From the NCBI GenBank assembly GCA_963768085.1, contig CAVYGO010000003.1:1736001-1800000 (forward strand): a DNA stretch of 64,000 bases. Direction: 5' to 3'. This document shows positions 1 to 8,256 of the stretch, one piece after another (within the stretch, counting starts at the first letter, position 1; every line of letters begins with the position of its first letter). A program made the position numbers and the translations under genes. This DNA is from Pukyongia sp963768085. GTDB lineage: Bacteria; Bacteroidota; Bacteroidia; Flavobacteriales; Flavobacteriaceae. The notes beneath the pieces are model-generated. The model made no database searches. It was not told where the DNA came from and saw only the letters and a list, made by a program, of their open reading frames with translations.

Positions 1-412
1 CGAAAAAATATTCTCCTCGTTCCACAGGGCGTACGTTGTATTGCAAGGTTTTACTTTGTTTTCCGGCGATTTTGGTCTCTTGAAAGAAATCCCTTTTTTG
101 AAACTGTACCGGTAATTCATCGATGAGATCTACCCGGATATTGAATCCATAGTGATTCTTTAATTGAACAACAACCTCATTCTCGTCACTGTTCGAGAAT
201 TTCTCCGGTAATATCCTGCTTCCGGCCAATCCGTTCCCACTGTATAACATTGCGATTTCCATCAACATCAACAGGGCCAATCCCAGGATGAGAAGCCATA
301 CAATACCGTAAATGGGAGTTGCCCAATAGGAAAACAGGAAAAGGACCACGATCACCGACAGGATGTAAAAGAATCTCGAAGTGAGATAAAAGGATTTCAG
401 GAATTTTATCAC
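1..412 (-). CDS. DUF58 domain protein, N-terminal part (runs off the window)
   Basis: I translated this from a GTG start whose G is the last base of the upstream moxR stop codon (TAGTG, one-base overlap). About 137 residues are visible before the window edge. They show two adjacent hydrophobic segments near residues 15-60 and then a soluble stretch with the residues LPEKF and RPVERGEY, the conserved N-terminal pattern of DUF58 proteins. The conserved VWA-like DUF58 core lies outside the window. DUF58 proteins are usually encoded directly after a MoxR ATPase and are thought to be its membrane-bound partners. The family and the coupling to moxR are well supported. The GTG start is inferred from the overlap and from the hydrophobic N-terminus that ATG starts further in would remove. 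Confidence 0.8.
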   Translation of the reverse strand, partial: MIKFLKSFYLTSRFFYILSVIVVLFLFSYWATPIYGIVWLLILGLALLMLMEIAMLYSGNGLAGSRILPEKFSNSDENEVVVQLKNHYGFNIRVDLIDELPVQFQKRDFFQETKIAGKQSKTLQYNVRPVERGEYFF

Positions 413-1410
413 TACCTCGGAATTTCAATGGATTGTGAGATCATATCTATTACGGCTTCGGGTGCCATACCTTCCATTTCCCTTTCCGGAGAAAGAATAA
501 TTCGATGACGTAATACCGGCGCCAGCGATTTTTTAACATCATCCGGCGTGACGAAATCGCGTCCGTTCAGTGCGGCGAAAGCTTTGGATGCATTCATAAT
601 AGCAATTGAAGCCCTTGGCGATCCGCCCAAATACAAGTGCGGATGATTCCTGGTCTTATCGACTATTTGAGCAATATAACTAAAGATTTTATCCTCGATT
701 AGGATACTTTGTACCTGCTCACGGAACGTTCTCAAATCTGCCGGAGTAAGTACCCCGCTTATCAGTGTTTCTGGCGCTGTTAGTTTACGATCATGGTGTG
801 TTTTCAATATATCCACTTCATTATCCAGAGTAGGGTAGCCTACTCGGATCTTGAACAGGAAACGATCCAGTTGTGCTTCAGGAAGGGGATAGGTTCCTTC
901 TTGTTCAATCGGGTTTTGAGTAGCCAGCACCATAAACGGATAATCCATGTCATATGTATGGCCATCCATAGTGATCTGTCGTTCTTCCATCACTTCAAAT
1001 AAGGCCGCCTGTGTTTTTGCCGGAGCACGGTTTATTTCATCGATCAGTATGATATTCGAGAAAATGGGCCCTTTTTTAAATTCAAATTCCGACTCTTTCA
1101 TATTTAATACCGATGTACCCAGCACATCGCTCGGCATAAGATCCGGAGTGAATTGTATCCTGCTGAAGTCCGTCTTCAGCGTTTTCGCGAATAATTTAGC
1201 AGTAATAGTCTTCGCAATTCCCGGAACACCTTCAATAAGTACATGACCGTTTGCCAGTAGACTCACGATCAGGAGTTCGATAAAATCTTCCTGCCCGATT
1301 ATTACCTTATTGAGTTGTGACTTGATTTCAGCAACGGAATTTTTTAATGCTTCCAGTGGGATTCTGCTGTTAAAATGAAGTTCATTATTATTTTCTTCAG
1401 GATTTTCCAT
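412..1410 (-). CDS. MoxR-family AAA+ ATPase
   Basis: This is a 332-aa MoxR-type AAA+ ATPase. The Walker A motif GVPGIAKT lies at residues 61-68, Walker B IILIDE at 120-125, the sensor-1 segment ATQNP at 163-167 and the LDR arginine-finger region at 181-183. MoxR ATPases are thought to act as chaperones that activate or assemble partner proteins, often VWA or DUF58 proteins. The gene overlaps the upstream DUF4350 gene by 14 bp and the downstream DUF58 gene by one base, so it very probably belongs to the same transcript. The length and motifs are complete. The client protein is not known from sequence. Confidence 0.95.
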   Translation of the reverse strand: MENPEENNNELHFNSRIPLEALKNSVAEIKSQLNKVIIGQEDFIELLIVSLLANGHVLIEGVPGIAKTITAKLFAKTLKTDFSRIQFTPDLMPSDVLGTSVLNMKESEFEFKKGPIFSNIILIDEINRAPAKTQAALFEVMEERQITMDGHTYDMDYPFMVLATQNPIEQEGTYPLPEAQLDRFLFKIRVGYPTLDNEVDILKTHHDRKLTAPETLISGVLTPADLRTFREQVQSILIEDKIFSYIAQIVDKTRNHPHLYLGGSPRASIAIMNASKAFAALNGRDFVTPDDVKKSLAPVLRHRIILSPEREMEGMAPEAVIDMISQSIEIPR

Positions 1411-2614
1411 CTAGCTTATTTTTAAATGTTTCAATTTTATTATGTAATTCTTTCAGCTCTTGTTTACTAATAGTTGGCTGATTATCGACCTTTTCAATAT
1501 GAATGAACAATTCTTTGGTATCCTCGAATGTATTTCCGCTTCGGGACGCCACGGTGTTAAAGAATTTGCTGTTGATGAGATTGGTTGGTATTCGGTAATG
1601 CGTACGAATGTAGTCCATGAATAGAGCGATCTGTTTCCTGGCCACATCATGATATTCTTTCCTGTCCAGGTACATTCCGGCTATCGTACGTGTATATTCG
1701 TAGGTCTGATTTTTAAGAGGTTTCACTATTGGGATACTTCGTTGCTTGCGCTTTCCTTCAAATATCACATAGAGGAACGCCCCGATCAGGACGAAATAGT
1801 AGGACCATTTTAGATACTTGTTATTCAAAAGAATATACAAGGGTGAAAGATTTACCGATTTGCCCGATTTATAGTGATTATCGTAATACAGTATCGTCTC
1901 ATTGTTTATATAGGCCAACACATTTTCTGTATGTTCGCTGTAATTTTTCCACAATAGAAAATAGTTAGAAAAGATCTCTGGTTGCGCATGCAGGTATATT
2001 GATCCCTTACCTATGGGAGCTTTAATAAAATTGATCTTAGGGTCTGTCATATCGAGTGTCCCGTCATAGATCTGGCCTTCTCCCAGGGCTATTTGGTGTA
2101 ACGTATCAATTTCTTCGAAATAGCGCACTGGGAAATCCCGTTGAATATGAAACGCGTCTTTCGACCTTAATTTTCGATTGCTCAGGTTTACTAATGGCTC
2201 GGAACCTAAATTGCCCGATTTCCAGTCACTCCGCATCGCAAGATTCAAGCTGTCCAGTAATTCGGCACTGTGATAATTGGCCGATACGAAGACCGTATTC
2301 CCTCTATCTACCCAATCCAACAACCGTTCTACTTCGGCCTTTTCAAATTGTACTTCATTATTAATGAAAAAATAGGTTCCCATAAAGGAACTATCCCGAA
2401 ATTTTTCAAATGGGCTGATATTTGTCTTTATGTAGTCATCCCCAAGTTTTTCTGTAAGCAACTGATCCAGTACATAGGTTCCCAGTGGAATTTTATCTGA
2501 GGTAGTATAGCTAGGGAACCAATTTATAGCCGCAGGTTTGGACGCTTCGAGATATACGAGGGCAGCCACGGCGATCAGCAGGCCAAAAAATACTAATTTC
2601 TGTATCCTACTCAT
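1397..2614 (-). CDS. DUF4350 domain membrane protein
   Basis: I chose the start MSRIQKLVFFG, 24 bases inside the longest open frame. There the ATG overlaps the preceding stop as ATGAGTAG, and the protein begins directly with its membrane anchor. The product is about 405 aa: an N-terminal transmembrane helix, a periplasmic DUF4350 domain (a glutamine-amidotransferase-like fold in the family description), a second transmembrane helix about two thirds along (FVLIGAFLYVIFEG) followed by basic residues, and a cytoplasmic C-terminal helical part of about 120 residues. DUF4350, DUF4129 and MoxR/DUF58 genes recur together in Bacteroidota. The function is unknown; a membrane complex with the MoxR ATPase is an inference from the operon. 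Confidence 0.85.
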   Translation of the reverse strand: MSRIQKLVFFGLLIAVAALVYLEASKPAAINWFPSYTTSDKIPLGTYVLDQLLTEKLGDDYIKTNISPFEKFRDSSFMGTYFFINNEVQFEKAEVERLLDWVDRGNTVFVSANYHSAELLDSLNLAMRSDWKSGNLGSEPLVNLSNRKLRSKDAFHIQRDFPVRYFEEIDTLHQIALGEGQIYDGTLDMTDPKINFIKAPIGKGSIYLHAQPEIFSNYFLLWKNYSEHTENVLAYINNETILYYDNHYKSGKSVNLSPLYILLNNKYLKWSYYFVLIGAFLYVIFEGKRKQRSIPIVKPLKNQTYEYTRTIAGMYLDRKEYHDVARKQIALFMDYIRTHYRIPTNLINSKFFNTVASRSGNTFEDTKELFIHIEKVDNQPTISKQELKELHNKIETFKNKLDGKS

Positions 2615-3365
2615 GGCCTTCAGGTATTTGTTGAACAAGAGTATTAAATGACTTCTGGGCTACACCGAAGTCGGATTCCGAGACTTCAAAACTCCCGTAC
2701 CAGGTATAGTCGTACAGCATTGTTACCTTACTGAATTGACCGCTGATTTCTTCGGAAGTGATCTCGGATACATATTCGCTATTTGTCTTATCAAACTCGT
2801 AGGTAATGATCTCTGCGTTGGTCAGTTTTTTCAAAACCAATAAATAGTAATATCGTATGGCAAGTCGGTAATTGTTTTTTTCCAATGCCTTTTGAATAAG
2901 TTCCTGAATATTCTTTGAACGGATGATCTCTTCTTCTTCAGTAAAGAAGACTTCGGGTTTTTCTTTCGACTTAAAGAATCGTGCTCCCGGATTTAGTTTG
3001 TAAAACAGCCAGATCACAAAGAATACAATTCCTGCAATGATAAGGTAGGGAAGCAACCGGATAACAAATGCAAGGAATCCACTGGCCTCATAGTCACCCA
3101 ATAACCAACGCCAAAAACTATCCCACATCTCTCCCAACCATCTCATGAATTTACTCCATATCGTGTCTACCGCTTCGACCTCTTCGTAGTTAAAGTCTTC
3201 GTCCGATCTTAGTTTATCGATCGAACTTTCATCCAGTTCAAAGGGCTTCACGTCACTATCCTCATCATATACCACGACTGGCTGTACAGACTTTTCGGTC
3301 TGATCCTGCGCTTGCCCTTCAGAAAAAAGGAAAAGGATAAAAAGAATAAATGAAAGTATACGCAT
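2607..3365 (-). CDS. DUF4129 domain protein
   Basis: This 252-aa protein starts with a signal peptide (MRILSFILFILFLFSEGQAQ). An acidic periplasmic stretch and one transmembrane helix around residues 98-124 follow, then a cytoplasmic DUF4129 domain of about 110 residues. That domain contains the conserved run in which a YYY motif is followed by LLVLKKL. Only one base separates it from the upstream 290-aa membrane protein gene, and it overlaps the downstream DUF4350 gene by 8 bp, so translation is probably coupled. DUF4129 domains are often found at the C-terminus of transglutaminase-like membrane proteins; no transglutaminase domain is present here. The biochemical role is unknown. Confidence 0.85.
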   Translation of the reverse strand: MRILSFILFILFLFSEGQAQDQTEKSVQPVVVYDEDSDVKPFELDESSIDKLRSDEDFNYEEVEAVDTIWSKFMRWLGEMWDSFWRWLLGDYEASGFLAFVIRLLPYLIIAGIVFFVIWLFYKLNPGARFFKSKEKPEVFFTEEEEIIRSKNIQELIQKALEKNNYRLAIRYYYLLVLKKLTNAEIITYEFDKTNSEYVSEITSEEISGQFSKVTMLYDYTWYGSFEVSESDFGVAQKSFNTLVQQIPEGHE

Positions 3366-3366
3366 A

Positions 3367-4239
3367 CTAGTCTTCGCGGTTTCCCAGGGATTCTATCGTT
3401 TCCATGGTGCCGGTAAAATTTTTCTTTTCGTTTAAGGTGAAATAAATGAAGGCGGATGCAAGCACCAAAAAGGTTTGCAGCAGGTATTGTGCGATTACAC
3501 CCAATGAACTTAAAACCATGTCGATCCAGTCGAAGGTTTCCAATGCTTTTCCCGGTGTATAGGTTTCACTAATTGTGAACTCTTTCACAAAAAAGTATAT
3601 ATACTGTGGAATTTGGAATATAATGGCCACTACATAATAGATGACCCATACTACAATTAAGGTTGCGAAGGTAGTCCACCATTGACCTTTGATAAGTTCG
3701 AAACTATAACTTATCGAATCGGATGCCCCTCGTTTCTCAAATACCATGATCATATAGGTGCTGATTATAACTACACCCAGATAAATACCAGGTACAACGC
3801 AAAATAAAAATCCTGCACCGACGATCAAACCATTAAGGATACTTAATCCTAACAGCCCCCAAAAATCACTTTTTACACCGGAAATAACTTCTAACTTATC
3901 GATCACACCCTTGTTATTCACGTAGGATTTAACACAATGGAGAACGGTACCATAGAGGAATGCATAATAAAGTATCGCTGCTAAAAAGAGCACCAGCAGT
4001 GACCCGATTATTGAAACGACACCACTGCTTAAATCAGGGGAACTGGCATAGGGATCGAAGGCGTTCATGGTAGACTCCATGTAAAAAATGTATGCCAGCA
4101 CCAAAAGAATTAACGCAGGTCCTGAAATCCTGAAGATCAAACCGAACAGCACTTTATAATTATGCCGGATAAACTTGAAGATGTCGGTGATGATCATGCC
4201 GAGGTCTCTGCTTTTCTTAAACTGTATGAATTCGTTCAT
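3367..4239 (-). CDS. Multi-pass membrane protein of the SpoIIM/MoxR operon
   Basis: I recognise the position better than the family. It is a 290-aa integral membrane protein with about six hydrophobic segments, among them ALILLVLAYIFY near the N-terminus, LGLSILNGLIVGAGFLFCVV in the middle and FLVLASAFIYF near the end. A PGIYLGV motif in the central region recalls glycerophosphodiester phosphodiesterase membrane-domain and DUF975-type membrane proteins. It overlaps the upstream SpoIIM-like gene by 23 bp and lies one base before the DUF4129 gene. Its job is presumably in the same envelope complex, but nothing in the sequence indicates a catalytic activity. Confidence 0.75.
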   Translation of the reverse strand: MNEFIQFKKSRDLGMIITDIFKFIRHNYKVLFGLIFRISGPALILLVLAYIFYMESTMNAFDPYASSPDLSSGVVSIIGSLLVLFLAAILYYAFLYGTVLHCVKSYVNNKGVIDKLEVISGVKSDFWGLLGLSILNGLIVGAGFLFCVVPGIYLGVVIISTYMIMVFEKRGASDSISYSFELIKGQWWTTFATLIVVWVIYYVVAIIFQIPQYIYFFVKEFTISETYTPGKALETFDWIDMVLSSLGVIAQYLLQTFLVLASAFIYFTLNEKKNFTGTMETIESLGNRED

Positions 4240-5188
4240 GTTTTTTCTTAAGTATTATGGGGTAGATTACATAGAAGAATAAAATGAGAGACAGAGATCC
4301 GGTTATAATGAAAATGGCAAGCCAGTCTGGCATTTCGGTATGTCTTGTTACGAATCCTTCCAAAAAACCGGCAATTATAAAAAACGGGATCGTGCTGATT
4401 AATATCTTCACCCCATCCTTCGCGCCGCGAATAAATGATTGCAGTCTGCTATAAGTACCCGGAAACAGTAATCCGTTACCAAAAACCAGGCCGGCAGCTC
4501 CAGCGACAATGATCACTGATATTTCTATGGTTCCATGAATCCAGATCGTTCTTGCGCTTTCCCAAAGCATCCCCTGCTCGTAAAAGAAGTATTGAAAGGA
4601 TCCCAACATGATGGCATTCCTCATTAGTATGAATAAGGTTCCCAACGAAAAGAAAATTCCTAGGCCAAAGGCGAGCAATGCCACCCGAATATTGTTGATG
4701 GTAATTCCCAGGAACATATTCATCTCTCCCATTTGCTTATATACCGCCATGGGATCCCCTTTTTCTATATTATCCAGTGTCATGTTCACATAACCATCAC
4801 CAAGAATTAGCCTTACAAAATTACCATCAGTTGCAGATGAATAGGCGCCAACCAGGGAGAACAAAGCAAAGGTGAGAAATGATATGAGCAACTGCTTCTG
4901 ATATTGTGAAAAGAACAGCGGAAATTCATGGGTAAAGAAAGTTATGATCCGTGAACGGGATTCCCGTTTGGTCTTATATATTTTCTGGTGAGCCAATACC
5001 GAAAGTCCGTTCAGGTAACTTAAGGTGTTGCTATTTGGGTAGAAGGTCTGCGCATAACTAAGATGATCTGTGATCTCCACATAAAGTGCGCTTAGCTCAT
5101 CCGGAGAAACCTGAATATTATTCCTTAGAACATTTTCAAATTTTAACCATTTATCCTTATTTTGCTTCGCAAAAGCAGCTTCACGCAT
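4217..5188 (-). CDS. Stage II sporulation protein M (SpoIIM) family membrane protein
   Basis: The product is about 323 aa from the start MREAAFAKQNKDKW, which is how flavobacterial members of the family begin; the open frame could also start 24 bases upstream at 5212. The N-terminal ~100 residues are soluble and charged, and five to six membrane segments follow. The run around GTLFILMRNAIMLGSFQYFF and the segment IWIHGTIEISVIIVAGAAG are typical of SpoIIM-domain proteins (DUF95). The name comes from Bacillus engulfment; nothing here implies sporulation. It is the first gene of a six-gene overlapping minus-strand operon and diverges from the RDD gene with only 37 bp between the two starts. Confidence 0.88.
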   Translation of the reverse strand: MREAAFAKQNKDKWLKFENVLRNNIQVSPDELSALYVEITDHLSYAQTFYPNSNTLSYLNGLSVLAHQKIYKTKRESRSRIITFFTHEFPLFFSQYQKQLLISFLTFALFSLVGAYSSATDGNFVRLILGDGYVNMTLDNIEKGDPMAVYKQMGEMNMFLGITINNIRVALLAFGLGIFFSLGTLFILMRNAIMLGSFQYFFYEQGMLWESARTIWIHGTIEISVIIVAGAAGLVFGNGLLFPGTYSRLQSFIRGAKDGVKILISTIPFFIIAGFLEGFVTRHTEMPDWLAIFIITGSLSLILFFYVIYPIILKKKHERIHTV

Positions 5189-5225
5189 CGTACCTTCGTA
5201 GTTTATTTTCAAAGAAACAGTTTTA

Positions 5226-5939
5226 ATGGATAATTTTCAAATAGAAACCGCTCAAAATGTCAACATTGTACAAAATGTCGCAGGAGTGGGAGACCGCATT
5301 TTGGCGTACCTGGTCGATTCCATCATCCTAGGGATTTATATCATCCTTATGGTGATATTGTTTTCTTGGTTGGAGATGGAAGATGATCTGTCTTTTATTG
5401 TAATTATGACGGTTGGTTTACCTGTTTTTCTTTATCATTTGTTATTTGAAATGTTCTGGAACGGACAAAGTCCTGGAAAACGGGTTATGAAACTTCGGGT
5501 AGTGAAGATTGATGGCTCAAAACCGGCCTTTACCAATTATTTTATTCGATGGCTTTTAAGAATAATAGATCTAAGTCTGACTAGTGGAGCGCTTGCTCTG
5601 GTAACTATTCTATTGAATGGGAAAGGGCAGCGATTGGGAGATATAGCCGCCACTACCACGGTAATAAGTGAAAAACCTACTATGTTTCTCTCCCAGACCC
5701 TGTTGGTAGATATTCCTGAAGATTATACGCCCCTGTATCCTCAAGTGACTGTATTTACAGATAATGAGATGCAAACCATTAAATCGGTTTATAATGAAGC
5801 GAAGTATAATGGTAACCATAATGTAATTCTTACTCTGGCCGCTAAAGTATCCGATGTGATGGAGATTACTTATGAAGGCACTCCCTTTGCGTTTGTGAAT
5901 AAAGTGATTAAGGATTACAATTTCTACACGCAGCAATAG
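5226..5939 (+). CDS. RDD family membrane protein
   Basis: A 237-aa protein. The RDD signature is present: GVGDRILAYLVDSIILG near the N-terminus, the second motif GQSPGKRVMKLRVV in the middle, and RWLLRIIDL and GQRLGDIAA after it. The family has three membrane segments with conserved R and D residues, and some members have been proposed to be ion or small-solute transporters. Beyond the RDD domain (to about residue 155) there is a soluble C-terminal extension of about 80 residues with no recognised motif. It diverges from the SpoIIM-like gene, a common neighbour in Bacteroidota, so a shared function is likely but unproven. Confidence 0.9.
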   Translation: MDNFQIETAQNVNIVQNVAGVGDRILAYLVDSIILGIYIILMVILFSWLEMEDDLSFIVIMTVGLPVFLYHLLFEMFWNGQSPGKRVMKLRVVKIDGSKPAFTNYFIRWLLRIIDLSLTSGALALVTILLNGKGQRLGDIAATTTVISEKPTMFLSQTLLVDIPEDYTPLYPQVTVFTDNEMQTIKSVYNEAKYNGNHNVILTLAAKVSDVMEITYEGTPFAFVNKVIKDYNFYTQQ

Positions 5940-5953
5940 TGTATGATTGATTT

Positions 5954-6694
5954 TCAGGGTAGTACCGTAGTGTTAATATAGATGTTCTCGAGAGGCCAGT
6001 CACCGTCATCTGCAGGTACATTGGCAATTTTTTCAACAACATCCATTCCCTTCGTAACACGTCCAAAAATGGTATAATTACCGTTGAGATGGCCGGTGGC
6101 CGATTTCGGTCCCAAAAAAATAAAGAACTCGAAGGGCGCGCTGCGCTTATCGGGATTTTCACGATATTCTTTTGCGCCTGAAACTGTTCCATTTTGATGA
6201 ATTCTTCCGTTGCTTAATTCTGCCGGAAGTAAATAATCTTTTCCAATCTCCGCTCTTTTTCTTGTTGTAGTCCGATTATCACTGTTTCCTGCCTGTATGA
6301 TGAAATTCGGAACTACTCGATGAAAGAAGGATCCATAGAAATAGTTCTGTTTCACCAGGTAGATGAAATTGGCACGGTGCAGCGGGCTGTCTTTATATAA
6401 CTCAATATCAATATCACCATGCGTAGTACTTATGCGTACTCTGGTTTCCGGGTTCGCTTTTCCATATTCCGTTAAAAATTCAACCACATTTTCATTGGTT
6501 AGCAGGGGGTACGTTCTATCAGTTATACCTTCGTTTTTCTGTGTCTTAGCTTTCTCATTATTCTGAATGATAGTATCGGATACTACTAATTCTGAAGACG
6601 TATCACCGGTTTTCTCAACAGAGGTCTTTTTATTATCTTCACATGCCATGAGCACACTGAACAGTATAAGTGTATAAAATGCAAGGTATTTCAT
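5954..6694 (-). CDS. Lipoprotein peptidylprolyl isomerase (cyclophilin type)
   Basis: From the start MKYLAFYTLILFSVLMACEDNK the product has about 246 residues and a lipobox (LMAC), so it should be a lipoprotein. A longer frame starts at 6730 but would put 12 residues before the signal peptide and overlap the divergent Nudix gene. The cyclophilin domain occupies roughly residues 85-245, with the motifs YGSFFHRVVPNFIIQAG (containing the catalytic FHR), FEFFIFLG in place of the usual QFFI, and HLNGNYTIFGRV. It catalyses proline cis-trans isomerisation and probably assists folding of exported proteins. The gene starts back to back with the Nudix gene, with two bases between the start codons. Confidence 0.92.
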   Translation of the reverse strand: MKYLAFYTLILFSVLMACEDNKKTSVEKTGDTSSELVVSDTIIQNNEKAKTQKNEGITDRTYPLLTNENVVEFLTEYGKANPETRVRISTTHGDIDIELYKDSPLHRANFIYLVKQNYFYGSFFHRVVPNFIIQAGNSDNRTTTRKRAEIGKDYLLPAELSNGRIHQNGTVSGAKEYRENPDKRSAPFEFFIFLGPKSATGHLNGNYTIFGRVTKGMDVVEKIANVPADDGDWPLENIYINTTVLP

Positions 6695-6696
6695 AA

Positions 6697-7338
6697 ATGG
6701 ATTTTTCAGCATTTCAATCTGCAACTGCAAAAATAAAGAAAATGCCCCTACCGGGGGAGGAATCCCATATGGAAATGGCTCCGCTGGAACGATTGCTGGA
6801 ATTAAAACGTCTTGCCAATAAAGCTAAATCAGCAAAGAAAGCAGGTGTATTGATGCTTTTTTATCCTTCGGAACGCTCTGAAACAAAATTTGTACTCATC
6901 CTGCGAAAAACCTATAAGGGGGTGCATTCGGCACAGATTGGCTTTCCAGGAGGCAAATTTGAACAAGTTGATACATCGTTCGAAGATACCGCCTTACGCG
7001 AGACCGAAGAGGAAGTAGGTGTACCTTCCCATACTATTTCGGTAGTACGAAAGCTCACCGAAGTATTTATTCCACCCAGTAATTATATAGTACAGCCCTA
7101 TCTCGGGTTAACCGAATTGAAACCTGTTTTCGTACCTCAGGAGACTGAAGTGGAGGATATCATTGAGGTACCACTGGCCGAGTTTATGGACGATGGAGTT
7201 CTTATTCAGAAAAACCTGAGTACTTCCTATGCGAAAAACATAAATGTGCCCGCCTTTAAATTGCAGAACCATATTGTTTGGGGAGCTACTGCAATGATGC
7301 TGAACGAAGTACGACAGTTATTTAAAAACAGCTTGTAA
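6697..7338 (+). CDS. Nudix hydrolase, CoA pyrophosphatase-like
   Basis: A 213-aa Nudix protein. The UPF0035/CoA-pyrophosphatase-type signature is present: HSAQIGFPGGKFEQVD, then TALRETEEEVGV, which provides the REUxEExGU metal-binding core. The family cleaves coenzyme A and its derivatives to 4'-phosphopantetheine and 3',5'-ADP. The exact substrate cannot be read from the sequence. The N-terminal start MDFSAF is supported because the next ATG codons would cut the conserved MPLPGE region. It is divergent from the cyclophilin gene, and both promoters must lie within coding sequence of the other gene. Confidence 0.9.
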   Translation: MDFSAFQSATAKIKKMPLPGEESHMEMAPLERLLELKRLANKAKSAKKAGVLMLFYPSERSETKFVLILRKTYKGVHSAQIGFPGGKFEQVDTSFEDTALRETEEEVGVPSHTISVVRKLTEVFIPPSNYIVQPYLGLTELKPVFVPQETEVEDIIEVPLAEFMDDGVLIQKNLSTSYAKNINVPAFKLQNHIVWGATAMMLNEVRQLFKNSL

Positions 7339-7359
7339 GTGGCGATTTTTATATATTTG
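7333..7359 (+). promoter_or_regulatory. Candidate flavobacterial promoter before the acyltransferase gene
   Basis: TATATTTG at 7352-7359 is a full match to the Bacteroidota -7 element TAnnTTTG. A TTG at 7333-7335 lies 16 nt upstream, slightly shorter than the usual 17-23 nt. The start codon follows at 7409, giving a leader of about 45 nt that contains a small hairpin. Confidence 0.45.
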
Positions 7360-7362
7360 CAC

Positions 7363-7385
7363 GGCTGCTTGCGGTACGGCAGGCC
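7363..7385. repeat. GC-rich hairpin in the acyltransferase leader
   Basis: GCTTGC (7367-7372) can pair with GCAGGC (7379-7384) with one T-G wobble and a six-base loop. The element is much more GC-rich than the surrounding AT-rich leader. It could be a REP-like intergenic palindrome or part of the mRNA leader structure. Only one copy is seen in this window. Confidence 0.35.
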
Positions 7386-7408
7386 TTTTAATTATACCAA
7401 CAATAACT

Positions 7409-8230
7409 ATGGGGCTTTTTAAAAAAAATCCTTTCGGGCATATACTTTTTCTGAAGAAATGGCTGATACGAATCCTGGGTGCACTTACGCACAGGAGATT
7501 TAAAGGCTTTAATCAGCTTCAGATAGAAGGGAGTGAGATCATCACTCAGTTACCGGAAAACAATGTACTTTTTGTTTCTAATCATCAGACTTATTTTGCC
7601 GATGTTGTTGCCATGTTCCATGTATTTAACGCCAGCCTCAGTGGGAGGGTAGACAGTATTAAGAATATAGGGTACCTATGGAATCCGAAGTTGAACATTT
7701 ACTTCGTAGCAGCCCGTGAAACCATGCAATCGGGTTTACTTCCTAAAATCCTGGCCTACGCGGGTTCGGTAAGCATAGACAGGACCTGGCGCGCCGAGGG
7801 AAAGGAAGTGAACAGGCAGGTAAAAATGAGTGATGTTAGCAATATTACCAAGGCGTTAAATGACGGTTGGGTGGTAACTTTCCCTCAGGGAACCACCAAA
7901 CCCTGGAAACCGATACGGCGCGGAACGGCCTTTATCATCAAGGAAAATAAACCCATTGTTGTGCCTATTGTTATCGATGGTTTCAGAAGATCGTTCGATA
8001 AAAAAGGACTTCGTACTAAAAAGAAAGGAATTTTGCAATCCATGGAAATTAAAACCCCGTTGGATATCGATTATGAAAATGAAAGTATTCAGGATATGGT
8101 GGAGAAGATTGAATACGCCATTGAACAACATCCGTCATTCATGAAAGTTATTCCGGAAGAAGAGTTACTAAGACGTGAGGAACTTCATAAAGAACGCTAT
8201 TGGCGAAAGGAAAAAAAGAAGAAAAAGTAA
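7409..8230 (+). CDS. 1-acyl-sn-glycerol-3-phosphate acyltransferase (PlsC-like)
   Basis: A 273-aa PlsC-family acyltransferase. The catalytic NHx4D motif is NHQTYFAD at residues 57-64 and the substrate-binding motif FPQGT is near residue 158. The family transfers acyl groups from acyl-ACP or acyl-CoA to lysophosphatidate at the cytoplasmic membrane, although members can use other acceptors. The C-terminus is very basic (RKEKKKKK). The length is normal. The gene stands alone, facing the sigma-factor operon that converges on it. Confidence 0.88.
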   Translation: MGLFKKNPFGHILFLKKWLIRILGALTHRRFKGFNQLQIEGSEIITQLPENNVLFVSNHQTYFADVVAMFHVFNASLSGRVDSIKNIGYLWNPKLNIYFVAARETMQSGLLPKILAYAGSVSIDRTWRAEGKEVNRQVKMSDVSNITKALNDGWVVTFPQGTTKPWKPIRRGTAFIIKENKPIVVPIVIDGFRRSFDKKGLRTKKKGILQSMEIKTPLDIDYENESIQDMVEKIEYAIEQHPSFMKVIPEEELLRREELHKERYWRKEKKKKK

Positions 8231-8256
8231 AAGGAAGAAAAAGAAAGAGAGGACAA

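Noticed and set aside
4217..5188. Sporulation function from the SpoIIM name
   Set aside because: No other sporulation gene is present and Flavobacteriaceae do not form endospores; the domain name is historical.
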